Virus record (IMG/VR): IMGVR_UViG_3300032268_000454
Coordinates: 1 to 57,640 of that record
Length of the DNA: 57,640 nt
Source of the DNA: a virus
Direction: 5' to 3' (one strand)
Position 1 is the first letter of the stretch, and each line of letters begins with the position of its first letter. Of this stretch, positions 24,740 through 33,508 are shown one piece after another. The notes below the pieces were generated by a model, which ran no database searches, was not told the DNA's origin, and worked only from the letters and a program-made list of their open reading frames with translations. A program made the translations under genes and the position numbers.

Positions 24740-26251
24740 ATGGCTACTGAATATACAAATATCGAGCAGCTCCTTGTTAAGGAAGCTGGGCGAATTGGGC
24801 CTGAGATCTACCGCAAAACGGTCGACAATAACGTCTGGCTCAAACTAATTAAACAAGACACTTTCCCCGACGAGATGGGCGATCGGGTCAGCGTGCTGAC
24901 CTACGAGCGTTCTATCCCCCAGGCGGCCCGTAACGGACGGCAGAATGATTTTGATCTTCAGTCGGTCTGGCAGGGTTCCTCGGCGATCCTCGGGTCCAAT
25001 CCTACCGATCAGACCTACACCAGCTTCAATGCATATACTCAAGCCACCTCAGGTGCAGCTAGTGCGTTGACCGCTTCGACGGATTCTGCTAACAACGCCA
25101 GCCTGCCTAAGTTTGCTAACGTTGAGTTTGCTCAAACCCTCCGCACTTACGACCTCCGTCGTGTTGCGCTCGAATCTCCGAACATCTCGCTCGAAGATTT
25201 GCGCTTCCCCGTGCGCCGGAAAGAGCAGCTGACCCAGATCATGAACATCCTGACCGAGCAAACCGCTTTGGTCTGGACGACTCGCTACCAGGACGAATAC
25301 GTCCGGTTGGCTCAGAACAAGATCACCCCGACCGGTGCCGATGCGTCTTCTGCTGCGTTGAACTATGCGACTGTGTCGAGCGATCTCTCTTCCTTTAGCC
25401 CCGTGGTTAATGCGACCAGCAAACTGACTCAGGGAATCCTGCGTCGGGTTTACATGCGGTTGCTGCGTGACGGCGCCGGTTCAGCCGCTCAAGGCAAGGA
25501 AAACGGAGCCCCTGTGTTCAACTTGATCACCAGCGCTGAGACCAGCGACGACATCATCAAGCTCAACAGCGACATCCGTAGCGACTTCCGTTACTCCACC
25601 AAGCCGAATGAGCTTCTCGCTCCTCTCGGTGTGGAACGGTCCTACGGTGGCTTCTACCACATCATTGATCCGTATCCTCCCCGGTACAACCGCGTTGCCC
25701 TCACGGCAACTGCGCATGCGTCCGGAGTTTACACGGTTGCTGATTCCACTGGCTTGGAAATTGGCGATGTGGTGACTGTCACAGGTAACGACGGCACGAC
25801 GGTTAAGTCTACTACTAGCGTAGTTTCAGCTCTGACGGCTACTTCGGTAACGATCAGCGCGGCTGTTACTAGCCCGTCTGCTACGGACAAGCTCTTCGCC
25901 TGGAAGCGCGTGTTTCCGTTCACTCGTACCTCGGCTACCAAGGGCAACAAATACGACATCAACGCAAGCTACCTCTCGGCTGCTTACGAAGATTCCATCA
26001 TCCTGGTCAACGAAGTGTATCACTCCGTTGTTCCGAAGCCTCTCGGCTCGATGGGACAGATGGGCTTTGATGCTCAAGGCTACCGTGGTGACTTCAAATG
26101 GAAGAACATCCCTGATCGGGGCACTAACCCCGACGGTTCAGTTGGCTTCTTCCGCGCGACGTTCGCTAACGGTTCCAAGCCGGTTCGCCCTGAATGGGGT
26201 TACGTCATTCGTCACAAACGTGGCGAAGCTGACCTCCTCTGGGTTGCTTAA
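24740..26251 (+). CDS. major capsid protein, 503 aa
   Basis: Main shell protein, assigned from position after the scaffold, strongest promoter and ribosome site in the window, length, and HK97-like organisation. There is a helical N-terminal arm, a long spine-type helix region (L-E-D-L-R-F-P-V-R-R-K-E-Q-L-T-Q-I), a P-domain and a C-terminal A-domain-like end. Residues about 325-385 form a separate Thr/Val/Ser-rich beta insert (Y-T-V-A-D-S-T-G-L-E-I-G-D-V-V-T-V-T-G), which could be an added Ig-like or I-domain. A strong hairpin follows 14 bases after the stop. Confidence 0.88.
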   Translation: MATEYTNIEQLLVKEAGRIGPEIYRKTVDNNVWLKLIKQDTFPDEMGDRVSVLTYERSIPQAARNGRQNDFDLQSVWQGSSAILGSNPTDQTYTSFNAYTQATSGAASALTASTDSANNASLPKFANVEFAQTLRTYDLRRVALESPNISLEDLRFPVRRKEQLTQIMNILTEQTALVWTTRYQDEYVRLAQNKITPTGADASSAALNYATVSSDLSSFSPVVNATSKLTQGILRRVYMRLLRDGAGSAAQGKENGAPVFNLITSAETSDDIIKLNSDIRSDFRYSTKPNELLAPLGVERSYGGFYHIIDPYPPRYNRVALTATAHASGVYTVADSTGLEIGDVVTVTGNDGTTVKSTTSVVSALTATSVTISAAVTSPSATDKLFAWKRVFPFTRTSATKGNKYDINASYLSAAYEDSIILVNEVYHSVVPKPLGSMGQMGFDAQGYRGDFKWKNIPDRGTNPDGSVGFFRATFANGSKPVRPEWGYVIRHKRGEADLLWVA

Positions 26252-26265
26252 TTGACTTGAACGAT

Positions 26266-26294
26266 TGCCCCAGGGGTTCAATCCCCCTGGGGCA
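26266..26294 (+). terminator. strong hairpin after the capsid gene
   Basis: Perfect 11-bp stem TGCCCCAGGGG/CCCCTGGGGCA with a 7-base loop, followed only by a weak T stretch (CACATTTTAC). It may partly terminate transcription or protect the 3' end of the capsid mRNA while letting some read-through reach the next genes. Confidence 0.75.
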
Positions 26295-26309
26295 GTCACA
26301 TTTTACAAA

Positions 26310-26651
26310 ATGGAATCTATCCTCCTGGTTCTCCCTTCTGGCAAGGGCAAGGTTGAGGCTAAAGCAAAGGCTGAAGACTCAAAGACTGCCAAAGCTGCTG
26401 GTGAACCTAAGAGCACAGATAAGGTTTCCGGAATACGTATTCCACTTCCTGTTGGGTTTTCAGCACCTACTCCAGTCAAACCTAGAGCTGAGTTTGATTT
26501 CGTAGCTTCAGGCATCATCGACGGGGAAGAGCTTGTTGTAACCAAATTGGAAGGTCTCCCAGTTCCTAATCCAGGTGTTGAGAGTGAAGAAGACAAGGAA
26601 AGGGAACGCATGGCGTTCGTAGATTCCGTTGAGAAAGGTTTTGAACTATGA
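26310..26651 (+). CDS. small post-capsid protein A (tandem paralogue), 113 aa
   Basis: After a Lys/Ala-rich linker it has I-P-L-P-V-G-F, a short acidic beta region F-D-F-V-A-S-G-I-I-D-G-E-E-L and a C-terminal F-V-D-S-V-E-K-G-F. The next gene repeats the same order with about one-third visible identity, so they arose by duplication. The C-terminal peptide resembles the scaffold's end. Candidate head decoration or completion protein. The reading frame extends upstream through the hairpin to a TTG, but the ATG at 26310 is the sensible start, though it lacks a Shine-Dalgarno. Confidence 0.6.
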   Translation: MESILLVLPSGKGKVEAKAKAEDSKTAKAAGEPKSTDKVSGIRIPLPVGFSAPTPVKPRAEFDFVASGIIDGEELVVTKLEGLPVPNPGVESEEDKERERMAFVDSVEKGFEL

Positions 26652-26890
26652 AAGTAGAATTTCCGATCCCGCAAGGTTTTACACTCCCCGATGGAGTTAA
26701 AGAAGGTGAGACGTTTGAGTTCATGGCAGAGGGCTATATCAAAGGCGATATGTTTTGCCTTTCCTCAGTCGAGGGTAATCCCGTCGGCGAGAAAAAAGAA
26801 GAAGCTCCTATGGACGAAATGGCCTCGAATGAAACCCCGCAAGCCCAAGAAGGCAACTTCGTCGACTCAATCGAGACCGGGATGTCCTGA
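26648..26890 (+). CDS. small post-capsid protein B (tandem paralogue), 80 aa
   Basis: Begins MKVEFPIPQGF and continues with G-E-T-F-E-F-M-A-E-G-Y-I-K-G-D-M-F, matching the core of the preceding protein, then an acidic linker and the C-terminal F-V-D-S-I-E-T-G-M-S. Its ATG overlaps the previous stop as ATGA, with AAAGG nine bases upstream. Function unknown; likely the same target as its neighbour. Confidence 0.65.
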   Translation: MKVEFPIPQGFTLPDGVKEGETFEFMAEGYIKGDMFCLSSVEGNPVGEKKEEAPMDEMASNETPQAQEGNFVDSIETGMS

Positions 26891-27113
26891 GCATTTAATC
26901 AAAGACCTCGGCCTGGCTATCGTTGAGCAGGCTGTTTGGGATTTGAAATATGCTCAGAAATACGGCACCCGATCTGCGTACCCAGAGGACTTGATGACCA
27001 AGCAACACTTTGCCTGGTTCTTCAACAAGAAGAATGAGCTCTGGCATTTGCTCGGGCTAAACGGAGACGCAATTTGCGACCGGCTACGGCCAGTTATTGC
27101 GAAGCTCAAATGA
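26829..27113 (+). CDS. small helical hypothetical protein, about 94 aa
   Basis: The convincing coding part lies after 26890: D-L-G-L-A-I-V-E-Q-A-V-W-D-L, a H-F-A-W-F-F motif and L-L-G-L-N-G-D-A-I-C. This resembles small DNA-binding-like phage proteins seen after capsid genes. The start is uncertain. The ATG at 26829 overlaps the previous gene by 62 bases and gives a Lys/Pro-rich head with no ribosome site; no ATG, GTG or TTG occurs nearer in frame. The stop overlaps the next ATG as ATGA. Confidence 0.5.
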   Translation: MKPRKPKKATSSTQSRPGCPEHLIKDLGLAIVEQAVWDLKYAQKYGTRSAYPEDLMTKQHFAWFFNKKNELWHLLGLNGDAICDRLRPVIAKLK

Positions 27114-27316
27114 GCGAAGACCAATCCGAGATCAGGGAACGTTTGGCTCGAATCGAGACTAAAGTCGATTCCACGCTTGATCTGCTTACCGGCCACGACG
27201 GCCGCCTTCACAAGGTAGAAGGTCACATAAACAGGGGATACGGGATTGTCGCTACGCTTACCCTGGGGCTCACGATGTTTGGGCAATGGTTCTGGGAAAA
27301 GCTCAACGGCCGTTAA
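27110..27316 (+). CDS. XhlA-like membrane-anchored small protein, 68 aa
   Basis: A charged coiled-coil N-terminal half (I-R-E-R-L-A-R-I-E-T-K-V-D-S-T-L-D-L-L) is followed by one membrane helix (Y-G-I-V-A-T-L-T-L-G-L-T-M-F-G). This is the plan of haemolysin XhlA-type proteins, which help holins or sit in lysis cassettes. It directly precedes the spanin-like gene, in line with a lysis role. Start chosen at the ATGA overlap with the previous stop. Confidence 0.6.
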   Translation: MSEDQSEIRERLARIETKVDSTLDLLTGHDGRLHKVEGHINRGYGIVATLTLGLTMFGQWFWEKLNGR

Positions 27317-27319
27317 TTA

Positions 27320-27348
27320 TTGACAGAAGCAAGGAAGTAATTGATACT
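27320..27348 (+). promoter_or_regulatory. late-type promoter of the lysis cassette
   Basis: TTGACA (27320-27325), N10, AGTA (27336-27339), N3, GATACT (27343-27348). The ATG at 27356 is 36 bases from the first T and has no Shine-Dalgarno, predicting a leaderless mRNA. Confidence 0.6.
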
Positions 27349-27355
27349 ATCACAT

Positions 27356-27739
27356 ATGCCGACCCTACTAGTGGTTGCGTTGCTTTTTACGGGTTGTTCT
27401 ACCGTATCCCCCAAGCGTTTGCCTAACTTTGCTACCACAGAAGCCCGATTAGACGCGGCCTCTGCTGTTGCCAATCCTGAGGCTAAAGTCCATATCGAAG
27501 AAGCTAAAAAGCAATTAGAGTCAGCCAAGCAAGCTTGTTTCGTCAATACCGAGGCTCTTGAGGAAGCAGTCAAAGAACGTAACGAGGCGGTTAAGGACGC
27601 CGAGATCTGGAAATCTAAACAGCGAAAAGCTCTTGGTGAGCTATGGATGTGGAGAGGGGCTTTGATTGCCGCAATCCTATTTGCCGCCCGTGGCCCCATC
27701 CTTTGGGTAGTTCGCAAGTTTATTGGAATCCCCTGGTGA
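27356..27739 (+). CDS. candidate unimolecular spanin (lipoprotein with C-terminal membrane helix), 127 aa
   Basis: The N-terminus MPTLLVVALLFTGCS is a lipoprotein signal with a lipobox ending in Cys. A charged helical middle of about 70 residues (E-A-R-L-D-A-A to K-S-K-Q-R-K) could span the periplasm. Residues about 100-120 (G-A-L-I-A-A-I-L-F-A-A-R-G-P-I-L-W-V-V) form a membrane helix. A lipid anchor at one end and a membrane helix at the other is the definition of a u-spanin such as T1 gp11, which joins inner and outer membranes in the last step of lysis. Neighbours are holin- and endolysin-like genes. The start is the ATG at the predicted transcription start. Confidence 0.65.
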   Translation: MPTLLVVALLFTGCSTVSPKRLPNFATTEARLDAASAVANPEAKVHIEEAKKQLESAKQACFVNTEALEEAVKERNEAVKDAEIWKSKQRKALGELWMWRGALIAAILFAARGPILWVVRKFIGIPW

Positions 27740-28077
27740 AACATTGGCTTTTTTCAAACTTCCAGGGGCTCTTGGCGATTGCCACAGCCACTATCATCTT
27801 TTTCTTTTTAGGCCCAATCCTTCAGGGCTTTGACACGACAGCCGGTACAGTGGATCTAGGCTCTCTGCACGTCCTAGCTTTTGGGGCCGTTCGTTTTCTA
27901 TTTTGCACGTTCATGGCTTGGACGGTGCTTCAATTAGACTGGAAGATACTGGATCAATACGTCGACCGAGGTGCGCTCAGCGATGACTGGAAGGAATCGG
28001 GACCACGGACAAGGCTGTTTGTTTTTGCAGCCGTGTTCTCAGTTCTGCTACTGGCAGCCATCCTGTCATGCCGATAA
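27736..28077 (+). CDS. holin candidate, three membrane helices, 113 aa
   Basis: Hydrophobic segments at about residues 8-30, 45-68 and 92-112 with a short charged loop (W-K-E-S-G-P-R-T-R) before the last, giving a class I-like holin plan. It starts with GTG overlapping the previous stop (GTGA) and overlaps the endolysin start by ten bases. No sequence family recognised; the assignment rests on membrane topology and the cassette. Confidence 0.6.
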   Translation: MKHWLFSNFQGLLAIATATIIFFFLGPILQGFDTTAGTVDLGSLHVLAFGAVRFLFCTFMAWTVLQLDWKILDQYVDRGALSDDWKESGPRTRLFVFAAVFSVLLLAAILSCR

Positions 28078-28595
28078 AGTATGTTTTTGCGATTACTCTT
28101 GCTCTTGCCCACTCCAATATTTCTTTGGGTGATACGGATGCGAGGCATCGCGTCATCGAGACCGCAAGAAAAGCCATCGGGACAAAAGAAGCCACAGGCC
28201 GAAACGACGGGGCCGTGGTGGACGAGATCCTAGACTCCGTAGGCTTAAAAGGTACACGAGCGCCTTGGTGCGCGGCTTTTGTTGTTTGGGTAGGGGATAA
28301 GACTTTTACTCGCCCCCTCAACCCATACCCCCGAACAGCCTGGTCGCCCACAATGCTGTACCGTCCTATTTGGGATAGATCCAGAAAAGGGACACCCCTT
28401 AAGCCAGCCGACGTTTTTGGTATTTGGTTTAACAGCATGGGTCGGGTAGCACATACCGGGCTTGTAGAGAAAAATGACGGGGAATGGCTTTTAACGATTG
28501 AAGGCAACACCAATGGGGGCGGTTCCCGTGACGGAGACGGGGTTTATAGACGTCGTAGGCTGGCAACCAATGTCCTGGGGAGGTCTTGGCTATGA
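28068..28595 (+). CDS. endolysin, CHAP/NlpC-type peptidoglycan hydrolase with signal, 175 aa
   Basis: Cell-wall hydrolase. A hydrophobic N-terminus (Y-V-F-A-I-T-L-A-L-A-H) looks like a cleavable or signal-arrest-release sequence. The catalytic domain has Cys68 in A-P-W-C-A-A-F-V-V-W, His129 in G-R-V-A-H-T-G-L-V and an acidic/Asn residue in T-I-E-G-N-T-N-G, the order of papain-like CHAP/NlpC amidohydrolases. With its own export signal it may not need a large-hole holin. The gene couples to its neighbours by overlaps of 10 and 4 bases. Confidence 0.78.
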   Translation: MPIKYVFAITLALAHSNISLGDTDARHRVIETARKAIGTKEATGRNDGAVVDEILDSVGLKGTRAPWCAAFVVWVGDKTFTRPLNPYPRTAWSPTMLYRPIWDRSRKGTPLKPADVFGIWFNSMGRVAHTGLVEKNDGEWLLTIEGNTNGGGSRDGDGVYRRRRLATNVLGRSWL

Positions 28596-29011
28596 GCCTT
28601 CGCATAGGGGCTATTGGCGTTCAAAGAGTGGCCGCAAAGCTCTTGGAGCAGGGGTTTTTGGTTTGCACACCTGTAATTGACGAGGGGTATGATTTGATAA
28701 CTGACTGGAGAGGCAAACTTAAAAGAGTCCAGGTTAAGACCACGGCAGGCGCCTCGGACACCAAGACTCGAAACAAACTTAAATTCCTGGCTGTAAAAGG
28801 TCCTGGGTACGGATACGGAGCTCTTCTTAAAACCAATAAAGTAAAGACAATCTACAACAAAACCGACTGCGATATCTTTATTTTCTACCACATTCCGCAG
28901 GATGCCGTGTTTGTAATCCCACGGGCAAAGCTACCCAAGACAAAATCTATCTATTTCGCTGCTAACTCAGCCTGGCGAGATAACTGGGAAGTATTACGGT
29001 CCAAAGGTTGA
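28592..29011 (+). CDS. PD-(D/E)XK endonuclease-like protein, 139 aa
   Basis: Small nuclease-like protein. G-A-I-G-V-Q-R-V-A-A-K-L-L-E-Q-G-F leads to Y-D-L-I-T-D (catalytic Asp) and R-V-Q-V-K-T-T (Q-x-K form of E-x-K), the arrangement of the PDDEXK endonuclease family PF11645. Its place between endolysin and nozzle genes, coupled by ATGA to the endolysin, is unusual. A late function such as host DNA cutting, superinfection control or packaging help is possible. Ribosome site GGGAGG is good. Confidence 0.65.
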   Translation: MSLRIGAIGVQRVAAKLLEQGFLVCTPVIDEGYDLITDWRGKLKRVQVKTTAGASDTKTRNKLKFLAVKGPGYGYGALLKTNKVKTIYNKTDCDIFIFYHIPQDAVFVIPRAKLPKTKSIYFAANSAWRDNWEVLRSKG

Positions 29012-29036
29012 AACGGCTTTTATTTCTGAGAAAATA
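29008..29036 (+). promoter_or_regulatory. possible promoter of the nozzle gene
   Basis: TTGAAA, 17 bases, AAAATA, with the ATG 34 bases from the first T. The geometry equals that of the late promoters, but AGTA/TACT is absent and both hexamers are weaker. Confidence 0.3.
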
Positions 29037-29041
29037 ACCAT

Positions 29042-32000
29042 ATGGCCATAGAAGATTCAGGACGCGAGAGAGCAGGGTTCAACGGGTTGGAAAGTGGCAT
29101 GGATTCCTCTAGGGAGCCAAACCTGATCAGTCCAAAAAGCTACGCCCTTGGCGTTAACGTCACGGCTCGTGGGGGTACAGTAAAGACACGGCCCGGGTTT
29201 GTTCAGCTTGATTTGAAGCCAGATCCCGAAGATCCCGACGCACTTGAAGCGTTTCAAGTAGGGTACTTTCAAGGAGCTACGCTATTTACCCAGCCCGCCA
29301 ATCGAGACGAAGCCTCTGATTTAGCCGATGCCGGCAAGGGTAAGACCTACATTATTGCGGCCGCTGGTGGGTGGCTTTACCGAATTGACCCGCAAACTAA
29401 AAAGATAATTCGAATTAACGGAACTCCTGGAACTGCAATTTCAGCTAAGGCTATATCCAGTATTACTTGTTCCGGCACAACCGCCACTCTTACAACAAGT
29501 GCTCCGCATCAATTAAACCCAGGAGACAAGATTACCGTTACCGACACACTTCAAGCACACTTGAACGTCTCTGAAGCTACAATTTTAACGACGCCTACTT
29601 TAACTTCATTTACCTATACAGCTAATTCATCTTCTTCGGTCGGGTCATCTGTTGGCTCTTATACTATATATAACCCGTCCGTCGGTTACGTGAACTTGCC
29701 AAAGTTCATGGACACGACGTATTACACGCTACGCATCGCCGGGGCAGGGAAGGCGACCGCGGGAGCAGGACTCACTAATAGCTCAAAGGTTATTGTTGAA
29801 GACCCGCTGCCGACTGGCGTTCTGCTTGGTAAAACAGGGACAGACTTTGCTGCCTCCGCAACAACTGTCTCGGGCGGGCTCGACTACGTCACCGTTTCCG
29901 ACGGTGGAACCGGCTTCAGCAAGAACGCGAAAGCTTACGTTGTTGGAACTACGAACGCTTCGCTCGCGTTAAGATTTTCAAGAGACTCCTCCGCATCCGA
30001 AAGACCTTGGCCAGATAGAAACCACCAGACTAACCGTCATTACTTCTGCCAGGCCGAAAAATACCTCATCATTCAAGACGGGGTAAACGCACCTTTTATC
30101 TTTGACGGAGAGAACATTCGTCGTGCCCACATAACTTCTAACCCAGCTATTTCAATGGGTATCGGAAGCGGGACAGTCGTTTCTATCTTAGTTACAGACC
30201 GAGGCTCTGGGTACTCCTCAGCCCCTACAGTTACTATATCTGCCCCTGGTTCAGGCGGCGCGACAACCGCGACGGCCACCGCAATGATTGGGGCCTCAAG
30301 TGGGCAGGTTGAGCGTATTACGGTTACGAACGCCGGCACAAACTACACATCAGCTCCAACGGTCACTTTCTCCGGAGGCGGCGGATCTGGAGCTAAAGCT
30401 TATGCCATTCTTGAAAACCCAGTTGAAGTTCCAACTGGCTCAATTATGGCCTACGGGCAAGGACGACTTTTTATAGCTAACCCCAATCGCTTTGAGATTC
30501 AGGCGCTCGATCTTGTAGGTTCTCATGTAAACGTAAAAGCGGGGACAACAAGCTCCGGAGCTGTCAATTATCCGTTATCGGATCCAAGAGCCTCGGTTCT
30601 TTTTAATACAGAAAACACCTACCTCAATGAGGGTGGGAGTCTGCTCATGCCGTCGTTCATGGGAAGAATAACGGGCATGCAGTTCGTCCCTACTCAGAAC
30701 ACTACGGCAGGGCAGGGGCAGTTGTTTGTGTTTTGCGAATTTGGTGCCGCCACTTTTGCTGTGACCGCCCCCAGATCGCAATGGGGTACCACCTCTGGCT
30801 TTCAGACAGTTCTCTACACCAACATTGGAGCTGTCGGTCCGGATGCTTTTGCTCAGGTAAACGGTGATCTATTCTTCCGGTCCAACGACGGGCTTCGTAC
30901 GTACAAGAACGCAACCGCCGAGATGGCCTCGTATGGGAACACGGCGATGAGTGCCGAGATGAATTCTATTCTCGAGCAAGAACCTATTCATCTTTTGCAG
31001 GACGTGAGTCTTGCTTACACAGATCGCGGTCGAGTTCTTATGACTGCTTTACCCCAGGAGTACCAACCGGAAACCATCAACAGTAAGTCCAAGAAAGTAT
31101 ACAAAGCTTTGATTAGTTTGGACTTTAACACTTTGACCGGGAGTCTAGGAAAAACAGCTGCCGCTTATGACGGGATATGGACGGGCATAGATATGCTTCA
31201 GGTTATTGCGGGTGATTTTGGACGGAGAAACAAAGCCTTTATTCTTGGGATCAGCTGTAACCTTAACAGCATTTGGGAGATCGACTCAACAGCGCACGAG
31301 GATCGCCCAATCGCCGGCAGCGAACTGACTTTTTCAAACAGCCTCCTGTCTGGGACTTATCAGTTTACAAGTCTTGCCGGGACTCGTAAGGCAAAGTTTG
31401 ACCTTAGCAGGATAGCCGCACTTGGACCGCAGAGTGTGAAGCTTACACTCAACACTGAAAACGAGTCTGCTGCCACTACATGGACTTCTTCTGCGATGGG
31501 ACTTCAAGCTGTGTCTCTTACTTACGTCGTAAGTAATTACGATGTCTCAGAAGAAGCATTTCTTTCCGATGCAAGAATCCTTCCATTCGCAAAGAACCTT
31601 TATGTCAAACTTTCTACCCAGGCTTCCGGAAAGACTTCTGGCGAAGTAGACCTGGGCCCAATTAATACTACTGGCTTCTTATATGTGTCCGCGGTTGCCT
31701 CTGGAGCCTTACCCGCAGAAAACTCTTCTACCTTCTCGGTTGCTTTTACCGGAGCATCTTCTGGGGCAGTACCTATTCGTGCTGAGCTAGAAACATCGGC
31801 TTATTCATTCCGCTCAATGTTTGAGTTGAAAAAACTCATACGCGCAGATTTCTGGTTTTCAAATCTTCGAGACCAGACAGATGTCGAGGTGTATTACAAA
31901 CCAGACCAATACCCCAGCTGGATTTTCTGGGACAACTTTTACATGTTGCCCGAAACATCAGTATCTATCCGGGCGTTAAGTGGTGACGCAATCGCAGAAA

Positions 32001-32668
32001 CAGGATTGTCGTCGACTATGAGCGATAATATCTTAGCGAGTAAATCGGCCGTATTACACAAAATAGATCTGACAAAATACTCTTCTCGCCTTACTCGTGG
32101 CTTGGGGCTTCGTCTCGACTTTGCAACGGGCGAAACTCCTCCAGGCACCGGGTCTGCACCTTACCACATCGGCGTGTCTTATCTTGTATCCACACTAACA
32201 CCGACTGAAGTGGCAGCTCTTGTGAATGGCACGTCTGACTATACAGCTTTTTATAATTCTTTCAGGACAGTAAACGTTAATCTCCCCACCGACAGAGAAG
32301 CCTCAAGGTTCATTAACCTATACCGACCTACCGGAAACTACCTCTATGTTAAATTATCCTACCCGAGAACTTTGCCGAATTCATTTTATGATGTGACTGT
32401 AACGCCATACGGCTTTAATCAAAGTGGTGCTACTCCTGACGCTGTCGACACAACGGGCTTCTTGTCGACTATACCGAATCTTAAACCTCAATTCGCTCCT
32501 CAGATCCGACTCATGAATCCTCGCGAACAGGCCGATCCTTTGACCAACAGAATGTTTTCACATGGGTATGATTTTCAAGGTCGTATCGTGTGGACCGGTG
32601 CAGCCACTCTTCAGAAGATGTTTTTACATTGCCAGACCCTGGTTGAGCAAGTTGGAGGGAATATCTAA
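29042..32668 (+). CDS. large tail (nozzle-like) protein, 1208 aa
   Basis: The opening ([15 protein letters not shown] then [15 protein letters not shown]) is the pattern of podovirus nozzle/tail tubular B-like proteins, in which a conserved N-R-x-x-G-x-x-x-x-R-P-G segment begins the beta-propeller. It is larger than T7 gp12 (794 aa). The extra length includes two copies of a S-A-P-T-V-T-[IF]-S repeat near residues 395-455 (a known add-on in surface proteins) and a region of fibronectin-like composition after residue 760. It should form the distal tube of the tail. Another tail gene lies immediately downstream. Confidence 0.7.
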   Translation: MAIEDSGRERAGFNGLESGMDSSREPNLISPKSYALGVNVTARGGTVKTRPGFVQLDLKPDPEDPDALEAFQVGYFQGATLFTQPANRDEASDLADAGKGKTYIIAAAGGWLYRIDPQTKKIIRINGTPGTAISAKAISSITCSGTTATLTTSAPHQLNPGDKITVTDTLQAHLNVSEATILTTPTLTSFTYTANSSSSVGSSVGSYTIYNPSVGYVNLPKFMDTTYYTLRIAGAGKATAGAGLTNSSKVIVEDPLPTGVLLGKTGTDFAASATTVSGGLDYVTVSDGGTGFSKNAKAYVVGTTNASLALRFSRDSSASERPWPDRNHQTNRHYFCQAEKYLIIQDGVNAPFIFDGENIRRAHITSNPAISMGIGSGTVVSILVTDRGSGYSSAPTVTISAPGSGGATTATATAMIGASSGQVERITVTNAGTNYTSAPTVTFSGGGGSGAKAYAILENPVEVPTGSIMAYGQGRLFIANPNRFEIQALDLVGSHVNVKAGTTSSGAVNYPLSDPRASVLFNTENTYLNEGGSLLMPSFMGRITGMQFVPTQNTTAGQGQLFVFCEFGAATFAVTAPRSQWGTTSGFQTVLYTNIGAVGPDAFAQVNGDLFFRSNDGLRTYKNATAEMASYGNTAMSAEMNSILEQEPIHLLQDVSLAYTDRGRVLMTALPQEYQPETINSKSKKVYKALISLDFNTLTGSLGKTAAAYDGIWTGIDMLQVIAGDFGRRNKAFILGISCNLNSIWEIDSTAHEDRPIAGSELTFSNSLLSGTYQFTSLAGTRKAKFDLSRIAALGPQSVKLTLNTENESAATTWTSSAMGLQAVSLTYVVSNYDVSEEAFLSDARILPFAKNLYVKLSTQASGKTSGEVDLGPINTTGFLYVSAVASGALPAENSSTFSVAFTGASSGAVPIRAELETSAYSFRSMFELKKLIRADFWFSNLRDQTDVEVYYKPDQYPSWIFWDNFYMLPETSVSIRALSGDAIAETGLSSTMSDNILASKSAVLHKIDLTKYSSRLTRGLGLRLDFATGETPPGTGSAPYHIGVSYLVSTLTPTEVAALVNGTSDYTAFYNSFRTVNVNLPTDREASRFINLYRPTGNYLYVKLSYPRTLPNSFYDVTVTPYGFNQSGATPDAVDTTGFLSTIPNLKPQFAPQIRLMNPREQADPLTNRMFSHGYDFQGRIVWTGAATLQKMFLHCQTLVEQVGGNI

Positions 32669-32868
32669 TGAGTAACGAACTGAACAAAACACAGTGGCAA
32701 CAGCTTGACGCCGTTGAGCCGTCTTTGTTTCTCCACTACTCCGAGGTATGCGGCTCTGTGTTTTCTGAAGAACTACTTACTGAGCCAGGCACTTTAACTT
32801 TGTCGGGAGGTTCTACACTCTTTGGCGAACCCCTTACAGATCAGAGTGATACTCCATTATTGACATAA
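32668..32868 (+). CDS. small hypothetical protein, 66 aa
   Basis: Unrecognised acidic protein starting [19 protein letters not shown] and ending in a Gly/Ser/Thr-rich tail. The ATG shares one base with the preceding stop (TAATG). The C-terminal T-L-S-G-G-S-T-L-F-G looks like a beta turn repeat. Probably a virion accessory, from context only. Confidence 0.5.
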   Translation: MSNELNKTQWQQLDAVEPSLFLHYSEVCGSVFSEELLTEPGTLTLSGGSTLFGEPLTDQSDTPLLT

Positions 32869-32888
32869 GCCAGACAGTACGCCAGAAT
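32860..32888 (+). promoter_or_regulatory. late-type promoter of the fibre cluster
   Basis: TTGACA (32860-32865), N10, AGTA (32876-32879), N3, CAGAAT (32883-32888). It overlaps the stop of the preceding gene. The start codon is 42 bases away and an AGGAG lies at 32889-32893, so this gene may use a conventional ribosome site when transcribed from upstream. Confidence 0.6.
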
Positions 32889-32901
32889 AGGAGATTCCGC
32901 T

Positions 32902-33504
32902 ATGCCTAAGATCACAGACCTACAATCATTCTCAGGGACTTTAAGCAGCACGGACGTGCTTCCGGTCGTAAACTCTTCGGTAACCAAGCAAATAGCTATC
33001 TCCGAACTTCGAGGGAACATCCTTTCAAGCGGTTCAGTATCTTCTCAGCAGTTAGCTACCTCTTCGGTTATTACCGATAAAATTGCAGGGCGTGCAATCA
33101 ATGGCGGCAAAATAGCTCTAGGCACAATTCTCCCAGAAAACCTTGAACCCCGACCAGGACTTACAGCCGGTTCATACGGATCGAACAGTGCCGTTCCGAC
33201 ATTTACCGTAAACAGCCAAGGGCTTGTTACTGCCGCAGGCTCTACAAGTCTACGTCAACAGGTCAGTGCTAACGTCTTTCAACCCTTCAATACCCAAGTA
33301 GTTGTTCTTTTTAAGACAACCCACGCAATGACGATCAACACGCCCGTAACAACTACCTTTGGCTCAGGTTCTGCCACTGTTACACTTTCTCCAGCGCTTG
33401 CAGACGGAACGGTCATAGCGGCAGGTACAAGTGTTACAGCAACCTTTTCAAATCTTTCAGGCGTTGTCGCTAACGCAACAATATCATTTGGGTACGTGAG
33501 CTAA
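32902..33504 (+). CDS. tail fibre protein, 200 aa
   Basis: The N-terminus (D-V-L-P-V-V-N-S-S-V-T-K-Q-I-A-I-S-E-L-R) resembles phage fibre attachment domains that begin with L-P-V-V-N. It is followed by S-S-Q-Q-L-A-T-S-S-V-I-T-D-K-I-A, a trimeric-stalk-like repeat. A module G-L-T-A-G-S-Y-G-S-N-S-A-V-P-T-F-T-V recurs in the fibre gene at 36753-38105, showing exchange of parts. The C-terminal half is Thr/Val beta sequence. First of a run of fibre genes. Confidence 0.65.
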   Translation: MPKITDLQSFSGTLSSTDVLPVVNSSVTKQIAISELRGNILSSGSVSSQQLATSSVITDKIAGRAINGGKIALGTILPENLEPRPGLTAGSYGSNSAVPTFTVNSQGLVTAAGSTSLRQQVSANVFQPFNTQVVVLFKTTHAMTINTPVTTTFGSGSATVTLSPALADGTVIAAGTSVTATFSNLSGVVANATISFGYVS

Positions 33505-33508
33505 CGCC

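Noticed and set aside
26251-26275. TTGACT at 26252 as another late promoter.
   Set aside because: The AGTA/TACT element is absent (CCCC at that position) and the downstream part is the terminator stem.
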